Positions 1 to 18,980 of a stretch of 21,107 nt of DNA are shown here, in pieces; position 1 is the stretch's first letter, and the number at the start of each line of letters is the position of its first letter. The position numbers were made by a program, and so were the translations under genes. Below the pieces are notes generated by a model that had not been told where the DNA came from, made no database searches, and saw only the letters and a list, made by a program, of their open reading frames with translations. Source of the DNA: Pleurobrachia bachei (lineage: Eukaryota > Ctenophora > Tentaculata > Cydippida > Pleurobrachiidae). The stretch lies in the NCBI GenBank assembly GCA_000695325.1, contig AVPN01000579.1, forward strand, positions 7,267-28,373, read 5' to 3'.

Positions 1-10839
<10,839 letters not shown>

Positions 10840-11022
10840 TCACCACTGATACAAAGAGAGAAGAATGTTAGTTAGTGGGGTTAGGGAAATAGGAAAACGT
10901 TTGGAATGGAGAGAAAAATACGAGTGATTAAAAAGGTTGTTTAAAAGATTTCAAACATCAAAAAAAACAAAAATAAACTTCGAACCGAAATCGATTCAAT
11001 TTCACAACACACATTTGATAAG

Positions 11023-12333
11023 CTACGCACTATTTATTCCCTCATTGGTTGAGTAGTAAAACTGTTCCACCTCAACCAACAGAGGGTGAGATTTACTAAG
11101 TGAGAGAGATAAACACTTGAGGGACATATCAAACAATTGTAACGCCCTGTTATAATTATCCAGATACTCCGCCTTATTAGAAAACTTTTGATTCAGCTGC
11201 AACTTCCCCAGTTTCGCTAGGAACAGACCTGTGGAGGGGTAACTTTGAGCCCAATCCATTAATCCTACAGTTGCCTTGAGTCCCGTCCGAAGTGCCGCCT
11301 CCCACCGCTCTTCTAATATCAGGGTATCTGTCTCGGCCATGAGGTGAGCCATTATCTCAATGTCCTGCTGTGCCCGAGTTGTGATGGCAGAGTTAAAGGT
11401 GGCAATGTTTTTAAGCATTACATCGTTAATCTTTGTAACACTTTTGAGGAGCGAGCTCTGGCAGGATGGACATTGCAGATCGTTGTTTGGTATGTCAATG
11501 GCGGGGTTAGAGTGCTCCTTACAAAAAGGACACTCTCTCAGCAGCTGGGTGTCGCGACCCTTTTTACGCTGAACAGTACACAACTCGCACGTGCACTCAA
11601 AGTTGTACTGCGAGAAAAGTTGCTGGTGTCGTGACAGGAATGGTTTGGGGAGAGAGATGTAGGAGATGGTAATCTGTTCACCTTCTGGAATCTCCCTAAT
11701 CGCGGTTACATACGCAGTACGGCCTCTGAATGATAGGACACAGTTCGGATCACAGGAATGGTTTAGTTTGGTTAGTTCGGGAATTAGCGCTGAACCAATT
11801 TCGTTAAACTGTGTATCTTCTAACGTGAATAAGTTCACTACCAGTTTGATATATAGTGCATAAACTTTCTCTGGTACAGCGGTCGCACACATCTCCCTCA
11901 CACCTCTCAACAGGAAAGGATAATACTGGCATATCTTTTCATTCTCCACAGAGTCATGTTTCATCATTCCATCAACTTTGTAAGACGACCTCATTTCTGA
12001 GGATGATACGAGGAGGGCACAGAATCTGATTAAAGGAGGCACAAAATGGGAAGCATTGATTGAACTGAGCAGATCACACTCTGCCTTGTGAACCCTCCAG
12101 TTGTCTCTCTGACACCCTTCTGAGCAGTAGCGAAGGTGTTTGCACCGGGAACACCGTTTCAGGGAGGAACAGGGCTGGAAACAATGGTTACATAACTCTC
12201 GGTGACTCTTTTCGTTCAGGCAGGTTATCATTTGCGAGGTTTTGAAGAGATTTGTCCGGGGTTTCAGGGTGCTTTTCGCGAAGAGTCCGCTCCCCGTTTT
12301 GTCATCGATGAATTTAGAGCAGAATAAAACCAT
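11023..12333 (-). CDS. SMYD-family SET/MYND protein lysine methyltransferase
   Basis: This single-exon gene encodes 436 residues. SMYD enzymes transfer methyl groups from S-adenosylmethionine to lysines of histones or other proteins. Seen in order: a split SET start with the GSGLFAK motif near residue 15; an MYND zinc finger (CNHCFQPC, then RCSRCKHLRYCSEGCQ, ending HKAEC) at about 49-87; the SET core NHSCDPN and GEQITISY; a cysteine-rich post-SET region (CTCELC and a further CPFC...CPSC pair); and a helical TPR-like C-terminal domain. The length fits SMYD2/SMYD3 (about 430). The additional CxxC pair after post-SET is unusual for those paralogues. The ATG at 12333 has A at -3 and G at +4; upstream the frame has no other ATG. 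The stop lies about 190 bp upstream of the SMC3 start on the same strand. The exact paralogue is uncertain, and the lack of introns could indicate retroposition. Confidence 0.92.
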   Translation of the reverse strand: MVLFCSKFIDDKTGSGLFAKSTLKPRTNLFKTSQMITCLNEKSHRELCNHCFQPCSSLKRCSRCKHLRYCSEGCQRDNWRVHKAECDLLSSINASHFVPPLIRFCALLVSSSEMRSSYKVDGMMKHDSVENEKICQYYPFLLRGVREMCATAVPEKVYALYIKLVVNLFTLEDTQFNEIGSALIPELTKLNHSCDPNCVLSFRGRTAYVTAIREIPEGEQITISYISLPKPFLSRHQQLFSQYNFECTCELCTVQRKKGRDTQLLRECPFCKEHSNPAIDIPNNDLQCPSCQSSLLKSVTKINDVMLKNIATFNSAITTRAQQDIEIMAHLMAETDTLILEERWEAALRTGLKATVGLMDWAQSYPSTGLFLAKLGKLQLNQKFSNKAEYLDNYNRALQLFDMSLKCLSLSLSKSHPLLVEVEQFYYSTNEGINSA

Positions 12334-12881
12334 GTCTAGTGAAAAACAGTTAGTCACTAATCACTGCACTATCAAATAGGGAAGATTTGCAAACGCTCTT
12401 CGGTTAAAACGCGACCGTGGGAAAAAAGAAAAACGAAATTGGAAAAAAATTTAAAAATTTATTAAACTCGACCCAAAAATTTTCTGGCCTGAGACTGAGA
12501 AAATACGAAATTTGCGCAATCCGCGCGGCGCAATCGTACGCGCAAAAGAAGGGACGCGCGCTTTTTTTCCTATAAACTGTCATTTTTTGAAGATCATGTG
12601 CGTGGCAAATTGCCAATGACGATGTTTAACAAAAAGAAATCAAAGCTATATCGTATCACAATAACTAAAACCAAATCAAAAACACAATAATAAGAATGTC
12701 CTACATTAACATACAACGTAACGCCGACTGTTATACAGATATTGAGATAAAGATAACAATGAAACAAAAAATAAACACATCTATAACTCTGTGACATTGA
12801 AGTGTGACTCAGTCACTGACTGATTCAATAAACAGTTCACATGCTAATTCTTCTTAAATCGGGTGGTAAAAACGTAGTGAG
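12334..12881. promoter_or_regulatory. Intergenic region with CpG-rich probable SMYD promoter
   Basis: Between the SMYD start (12333) and the stop of the BTB gene (12882), both on minus. A CpG-dense patch at about 12510-12570 contains TTTGCGCAA, ccgcgcggcgc and acgcgcaaaa, which include E2F-like TTTGCGC cores in both orientations. It lies about 180-240 bp upstream of the SMYD start, a plausible core-promoter distance. The remainder (12570-12881) is AT-rich with nothing recognised. The promoter call is an inference. Confidence 0.4.
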
Positions 12882-15800
12882 TTACTCGGAACTTGCGGCA
12901 AACGGTCGAAACTTATGAGAAACGAACCGGCCATCTCTGTAAAGTAGAAGATCGTCAGCATCCCGAGATAGGAATGCCATCACTTTTCTCGTTAATTCAC
13001 CCGGTTTTGTGCCAGGCAGCTGAAAGAAAGATCGAATAACTTGAAAGTTAAACAATTTAATTAACTTTTCATAGCTTCTGTCACAGACAGACAATGACCA
13101 CGTACGATGAGTGAGAGATAGAGTGTGGACCGCTCCATTCTACTGTTAAATCTCCCCCTCCGTACGAATCGGGCAAAGAATCCTGCGTAGTCGTCCCTGT
13201 TCCACTCGTCCCACATATCAGGTAGTGACATTCTTGTACACCAGTATGTTACCTGCAGGGGTGGGGATATCAGGTATCAGGTACGGTAGGATACCTAGTG
13301 GGGGTGGGATATCGGGTAGAGACATTCTTGTACACCAGTATGTTACCTAATGAAATGTTGTTGGGGTACTAGGGGGATGAAGTAGAACTATAGACAGAGT
13401 GCTGGGGATAGCGCAGTGAACACTGATTATATGTTTGCATGTTGGGGATAGTTCTAGTTGGGAGTTACGCGGGATGCATATCAAGCTCTACAAATACAAA
13501 TCTCGAGAAACTGAGAAAATGAACACCGACAGTATAAAAATACCTGTGCCTGGGCAAATATTCCAACTTTAGGCTCTTCGGGAGCGTGGCTAAACATTCC
13601 TCCTCCTCCTTTTTCTCCATTGTCAGTAACAAGCAGTATCCTCCTGTCGTCCTCCCTCTCTCCATTACTTGAGAACACTATGGCGAGGGAGTCATCCGCA
13701 TCAATGTAGGCACCCGTCATACGGGGAGCAACTAATGGACGTAAACGGTGAGCAACTATTAGTTAGGGAATAAAGGGGATGAGGGGAGGGAGCTGTCTGG
13801 CGGCATCAGGCCTTATTTTGATTTTCAAAACCACAAAACGAGTCGGTGAGGGAGGGAGAAAGATGTTATGGACATCGGAGAATGGTATTATTACCTATGG
13901 TATCACCATGGTGTACCCCGGTGGGATCTTCCATCCTCCCCTGGATGTGATCAGCTACTGCATCCAGGGAGAAGAATAGTGCCTCTTCATACAGAGCAGG
14001 TAGACTGTGTCCGTTACTTTCAAACCTGCGAGTTCGGAGGAACCTGAGGATCACCTCAAAATAATCTGGATCTCCTGAAAAAGGATTGTCTTGTGCGAGC
14101 TTTGTTCGGTGAGAGGATCCAGATCTATAACCACAAAACTTTCGAGTGAGTAAAGTCATAAAACCATTCAACAAAGTGATATCAATTAATTCATTTCTTA
14201 CTGTCGATGAAGATGGCTCCATTTTGGTCGAGTGTGGGGGAGAAAACTCTACTTCCCTCTCCCAACAGTCCGGTGAAGAAGTTTTCACAACCGTCAAACC
14301 TGAGTGTTGCTGGTGTCGTCTCAAATAATCGCTGAAAAGGAGTTATAAGGGGGTAAGTTATAAAGGTGTTATACGAGGAGGGGGCGGTTATAAAGTAAAA
14401 GAACAAAAAGGGTAACTCTTAGATACATGGATATTGGTAAGATTGGTTATGCTTGCGATACTGATAGGGATGGGGCGGTGTACTGTTAGTTGTAGGTTTA
14501 CGATTAGGGCCGTATATATGCCATGTTATTTTCTAACGAGTTATTTATCCAATATCCATGTAGATATGATAGCAAATATAGTCTGCTTTTTGTACGAGCC
14601 AATACAGTGTACACAGCCCCACAGCTACACCTTCTATATCTGTCAGTGTCTCCCTGTCTCTCTCCCCCACTCTCTCTTGGTCCTATGTGAGCACAGCAGA
14701 CAAGATCCCCATCAGATTTTGTACAGTGTGTGTTTGTCTTGCATGATTCCCATATTTTAGTTTAAAAAACCTGTATAATTTACCAATTTACATGATTAAC
14801 AAGGCTTGTGTAGACCTATAATTAGAGCGTTTCCTACTGGGATTACACTATGTATACTACTCAGCTAGGCCCCCATTTCACGTCTCTATATCTTGTTGTA
14901 GACTCTGTGTGTTTCATGGATTGTTACCGATAGACCCACACTTTATACATGGGGGTAAGTTAAGGGTTGAAGGGTTCTTAAGGCGTTCAGAGCTTTAAGG
15001 GACTCTTATTCCTACTGGAATGATTCCCAGTCTGCTCCTGGAATTATACTAAGTCTTGTTTTGTTCAAATCCTTTTCGGGGATCGGTGAAACAGGATCGA
15101 GAAAGGAAAGCTGGGTCCAGGAACGTCTAGCTTCCTTTCCTATATCTCTCCTAACATCCCTCCACCCCACAGGGTTTGCTGTCAAAGATTTGCCCGTGTA
15201 TCTTTGCGGAAGGGGTGGGTATAATTGGACGGCCCATCCGTCTCGCCAAAGAGACCTATGCAGTCCCGGGCCAGTCTGTTGAGATTGTAGCACAATGCAA
15301 GTATGACGTCACTGAGGATCAGGTCGAGTGGAGTAGGGTGGTGATAGCAAAGGGCAAGGAAAAGGAGGAGAAGATATCCGGGAAGGATGTGAAGAAGAAG
15401 TTGGGTGAGTTTTAGTTTTGTTGCACGAGACCAGTTTCTCTCGGGATAAGATATCGGCATTGTTTAAACTTTAATAATTGCTCCTGCTGCAAGCTGAAAA
15501 AATCTGATCACGTTGCTATGGCTATTGATCGTTGCTATGGCTACACTGCAGCACACCTCTAACAGAAACATTATCCCCCTAACAGGTAAGGTAACCATAG
15601 AGGAAGGCAACAAAATCACCCTAACCCTGTCCAAATTTGGTAAAAACGACGGTGGAAAGTACACAATATCCATCACAAAAGAAGAAGGATCAGACCCAGA
15701 CACCGCAGAAACAGAAGTAATCGCAGAGGACCCCAAACGAGATAAGAAGATCAGGGGCATGTTTAACGAGATTGACAAGGACAAATCGGGGGAGATAACT

Positions 15801-18128
15801 AATGAAGAGTTGGGTGAAGCACTCAAGAAGGCAAACCCGGGGATGGCGGAGGAAGATATTCAGATGATGATTAAAGAGAGCGACGAGAACGGGGATGGGA
15901 AGGTGGATTACAATGAGTTCAGTATGTTCATGAAGAAGGCCGGATTGTAGGGATCCCTTTTGGAGTGATTCCAACTATCTTGGGGACGTACAGGAGATTT
16001 CGCTATGTGCCCAACCAACTATCTATTCCTTGAGGACTGAGGAGGAAGCGAGGTCTTGCCAAAACCACGGACTCACATGTCGAGACTGGTTAACGAATAA
16101 CACCGGACTTATTAGAGGGGGAAAGGGAAATTCAGTATCTGTGATTCTGTAGTTGTGAGAGAGGAACTGGTCTCTACTATATATTTGTATTTTTATTTAA
16201 ATCCTCGCTTGTTTTCGTTTCTTATCCCTAGAAAAGAGCTGCAGGGCCTATCACAAAACCCAATTTTCTGTAACAATAACTTATTAATTACATCTCAGTG
16301 ATTTTATTTCAGGAGAAGTAAGGATAAAGAACGGAACAAAGATCGGACTGAATATCGAGGCGGTGGAGTCAGAACATCTAGGGATGTACCGGGTCTATGT
16401 GCACGGCAAACATGCTACTAACTACGCTACCACAGAACTAAAATATGATTTCAACCATTTGACGGACTTTAAAAAGTTGGACGAGGAAAATGAGAATCTG
16501 ATCACCAAGGAGATGATGATTCAGGCCATGTGTTGTACAGATACATATCTGACTGAGAAGGAGATAAGGAAGTTTGTTAAGAATGGGGATTTTATGAAGG
16601 CTGATAAGGTGAGAATATTGTCCGACCCGATCTCTTCGAGTAAATATAAGGGATTTAGGGCCAATATTCAACAAAGAATAATGTTCTGGAGGGCCACCAT
16701 TTTAGTTCGGAGTTTCAAGAAGACACACGTCTTAATACACGTGAAGCAGAAGTTATCTCCCAATTGACTCTATTTTCTCTTCCAGGTTAATTAAGGTGGA
16801 TTACAATGAGTTCAGTATGTTCATGAAGAAGGCCGGATTGTAGAAAGCTGCACTTCCTTTTTTGGAGGATTGTATGGATAGCACTATTTGGAGTTTTGGA
16901 GTGAGTCCAGCTAATTTTGGAGAGAGTTCAGTATGTTCATGAAGAAAGCAGGATTGTAGGGATAATGGAATTTTTGCAGCGGAATTGTAGGGATGGAGCA
17001 CTGGAGTTTTGGAGCAAGTCTAACTATTTTTGGAGCGATTCCAACTATCTTGGGGACGTGCAAGGGATTGCTCAACCTACTATCTATTCCTGCTGCGAAC
17101 TGAGGAGGATGCGAGTTGATAAAACCACGGACTCACATGTCCAATTCCTTAACAGCTTAATTACCTTCCTTATTAGAGGGGGGAAAAGGAAATTCAGTAT
17201 CTGTGATTCTGTAGTTGTGAGAGAAACTGGTCTTTATCATGTATATGATTTGTATTTTTATCTAAATCCTCGCTTGCTTTCGTTTCTTATCCCTAGAAAA
17301 GAGCTGCTGGACCTATCACAAAACCCAATTTTCTGTAACAATAACTTATTAATTACATCTCTGTGATTTTATTTCAGGAGAAGTAAGGATAAAGAACGGA
17401 ACAAAGATCGGACTGAATATCGAGGCGGTGGAGTCAGAACACCTCGGAATGTACCGCGTTTATGTGCACGGCAAACACGCTACAAACTACGCTACAACCG
17501 AACTAAAATACGATTACAACCATTTGACGGACTTTAAAAAATTGGACGAGGAAAATGAGAATCTGATCACCAAGGAGATGATGATTCAGGCCATGTGTTG
17601 TACAGATACATATCTGACTGAGAAGGAGATAAGGAAGTTTGTTAAGAATGGGGATTTTATGAAGGCTGATAAGGTGAGAATATTGTCCGACCCGATCTCT
17701 TCGAGTAAATATAAGGGATTTAGGGCCAATAACCAATATTCAACAAAGAATAATGTTCTGGAGGGCCACCATTTTAGTTCGGAGTTTCAAGAAGACACAC
17801 GTCTTAATACACGTGAAGCAGAAGTTATCTCCCAATTGACTATATTTTCTCTTCCAGGTTAATTATGACGAATATGTAAGGTATATGAAGTATGCTAAGC
17901 GACACGTAGTGAGACCGCCAGGACGAGAACTACAGCTGGACGAGGAGCCCAAGAAGGGTGGCGGGGATGAGGGTGGTGGTGGGGACGAGGGAGATGGGAA
18001 GGAAAAGAAGAAAGATAAGAAGAAAGATAAAAAGAAGGAGGGAGAGGGAGGGGAGGAATGAGTTTATAACTTACCCCTCCAACGTTCAACTTGATGATTT
18101 TATTCTCTCCCTTATTTTCTTCATCCAT
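12882..18128 (-). CDS. BTB/T1 (KCTD-type) domain protein, six exons
   Basis: Exons: 18075-18128, 14202-14331, 13895-14074, 13544-13731, 13106-13252, 12882-13019. Junction phases all match, totalling 837 nt or 278 residues. The N-terminal half is a BTB/T1 domain of the KCTD family: IIKLNVGG, RLFETTPATLRF, ENFFTGLL, GAIFIDRDPDYFEVILRFLR, then LPALYEEALFFSLDAVADHI. KCTD proteins usually form oligomers and act as cullin-3 adaptors or receptor partners. The C-terminal half (GAYIDADDSLAIVFSSNGE, RRILLVTDNGEKGGGG, PDMWDEWNRDDYAGFFARFV, SRDADDLLLYRDGRFVSHK) is not one I can assign to a named KCTD. The weakest junctions are the exon 5 donor (GTACGT) and the long first intron, supported by the exact resumption of the BTB domain across it. 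That intron contains an opposite-strand gene. Confidence 0.82.
14332..15172. other. Intron 1 of BTB gene and 5' flank of the Ig/EF-hand gene
   Basis: No exon can be supported here. The Ig/EF-hand gene must begin in or before this stretch, since its first recognisable exon at 15173 follows an acceptor (ctccaccccacag) and has no in-frame ATG. A 108-codon open stretch at 14434-14760 on plus has no recognisable similarity and is cysteine- and tyrosine-rich in the manner of chance ORFs. Confidence 0.45.
15173..18061 (+). CDS. Ig-like plus EF-hand protein with alternative tandem exons (5' end not found)
   Basis: Exon 15173-15404 encodes the first half of an I-set Ig-like domain (ETYAVPGQSVEIVAQCKY, then VEWSRVVIAKG) and ends in phase 1. 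Three downstream exons each begin in the matching phase and each supply the rest of the Ig fold followed by an EF-hand pair: 15586-15950 (ends in its own stop), 16313-16608 and 17378-17673. The last two end in phase 0 and join 17858-18061, which completes the second EF-hand (VNYDEYVRYM) and adds a Lys/Asp/Glu/Gly-rich tail. The Ig strand F has DGGKY or LGMYRV but no second cysteine. An Ig domain fused to an EF-hand pair suggests a muscle- or cytoskeleton-type intracellular protein, but I do not recognise a named family. The gene lies wholly within intron 1 of the opposite-strand BTB gene. Confidence 0.75.
15586..15950 (+). CDS. Alternative last exon A: Ig half plus two canonical EF-hands
   Basis: The acceptor is cccctaacag. 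The exon encodes KVTIEEGNKITLTLSKFG, DGGKYTISI, then EF-hand loops DKDKSGEITNEE and DENGDGKVDYNE with all expected calcium ligands, and terminates after MKKAGL at 15948-15950. It is 365 bp long (2 bases completing a codon plus 121 codons). Unlike the other versions it has no intron within the second EF-hand. Confidence 0.8.
16313..16608 (+). CDS. Alternative exon B: Ig half plus degenerate EF-hands
   Basis: A 296-bp exon with acceptor ttatttcag and donor GTGAGA. It encodes EVRIKNGTKIGLNIEAVESE, then LGMYRVYVHGKHATNYATTE, then DEENENLITKEM, a loop whose twelfth position is Met instead of Glu. It is near-identical to the exon at 17378-17673. If joined to the nearest acceptor (16785/16786) the frame stops after two codons (VN); joined to 17858 it continues normally. 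Confidence 0.75.
16786..17060 (+). repeat. Patchwork of broken copies of the exon A 3' end
   Basis: At 16786 the exon-3-like start GTTAATTA switches after 8 bases into the exon A ending (AGGTGGATTACAATGAGTTC onward, matching 15903 on). A second broken copy of the same ending (GTTCAGTATGTTCATGAAGA) lies at 16926-16960, followed by 3'-flank sequence (ttggagcgattccaactatc at 17032) matching 15960 onward. These mark at least two rounds of local duplication. None seems able to encode more than a few residues. Confidence 0.75.
17378..17673 (+). CDS. Alternative exon C: near-identical duplicate of exon B
   Basis: Same 296-bp length, phases and protein as 16313-16608 apart from one Phe-to-Tyr change. 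About ten synonymous changes are confined to the part between roughly 17440 and 17517; the rest of the exon is identical. It joins 17858 in frame. Confidence 0.78.
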
Positions 18129-18980
18129 TATTTAACTGACATTTTCTAAAAAAGGATAAAATTGTTTGTCTGTGTTGTACTATAAATTCCCAGGCCCCTC
18201 GCGAGTGGAGGAAAGGCCTAAAATCAAAAACATAGAAAACAAAAACAACAATTTAAGAGTAAAATAATTAAATAGATCTAACATAATTCATACAGTTAGA
18301 AATTCGAATATATGCATTAGTCAGAGAGTGATCAATTCGTGATAACATCATAGTAATTCTGTTAGTTTGTTTCTACGGTTCTAGTTGCCTAGCTCAACCC
18401 TCTTTACAAATTTAAAGGAGGGTTAGAACGTTTCTGGCTTAAACTGATATCAGCTACTTTTAAGGGTCTGATATATAGGAACATATATATGTAAAAACTC
18501 ACTGCTGGCATGTTATATAGAACGTGCAACTCTTCATAATATGAGTGTTTAGTAATATAACGAGTCTCTGATCAGTAACGGGGGCAAACTGCAACAGCTA
18601 TATCATAATAGCGGGTCCTACTTTATAATACTTCGTCTCAAACGGGTAGACACCCTCCTTTATCCCTTTCTATTTTCCTAAACACCCTGTATCTTTCAGT
18701 AATGCTTGCCCCCGGGGCGAGTCCGGCACCACAATTAACAGTAATTGATCCTTTCTCCTCCTCCTCTCATCATTTAACTCGTCAGGACTCTTTACTGCCT
18801 GCAGAGATAATAAGTGTTTTTGTTGTGTTTGTAACGTGAACAGATGCCGTTCCAAAATAGATCCAGATCGCTCTCTCTCCAATTGTGTAAGTATCTCTCT
18901 CTCCTCTCTGCGAGACGGTCCTGTGTCATGGACCATACCAGGCTCTGTGTGCGCGCTCTCTCGTTTGCGCGCGGATCATT
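18129..18980. other. Intergenic: BTB gene 5' flank and HDAC 3' flank
   Basis: From the BTB start (18128) to the HDAC stop (18981). The part 18129-18660 is AT-rich with no recognised element and should hold the BTB promoter. On the minus strand a 57-codon or longer open stretch at about 18670-18800 follows a good acceptor (ttattatctctgcag, ending at 18802) and reads SPDELNDERRRRKDQ then VVPDSPRGQALLKDTG. It might be an alternative last HDAC exon, since CCAG/GTACGG at about 19026 is a possible donor, but there is no homology to support it. Confidence 0.35.

Larger units (their letters stand above)
15951..17857 (+). repeat. Tandem duplication of about 1.07 kb in the Ig/EF-hand gene
   Basis: The unit from about 15955 to 16793 is repeated at about 17030 to 17865. 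Exon B and C starts are offset by 1065 bp; the following acceptors are offset by 1072 bp because of a small insertion (aaccaatattc) near 17730. The intron sequence upstream of both exons (agaaaagagctgc, acaaaacccaattttctg) is also shared. Confidence 0.85.

Noticed and set aside
12334-12357. SMYD start upstream at 12357
   Set aside because: That codon is GTG; the first in-frame ATG is at 12333 and has a good initiation context.
13081-13105. Reading BTB exon 5 through its donor into the following sequence
   Set aside because: The frame soon stops, whereas GTACGT donor to ctttctttcag acceptor keeps an open frame to a stop at 12882.
12882-14331. BTB gene as KCTD3/SHKBP1 or KCTD9
   Set aside because: The BTB domain resembles these, but there are no WD-type or pentapeptide repeats downstream, and the C-terminal half matches none of the family members I recall.
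14434-14760. Plus-strand 108-codon open frame as a gene or Ig/EF first exon
   Set aside because: Composition is low-complexity and hydrophobic with many Cys; no homology and no fitting donor to 15173.
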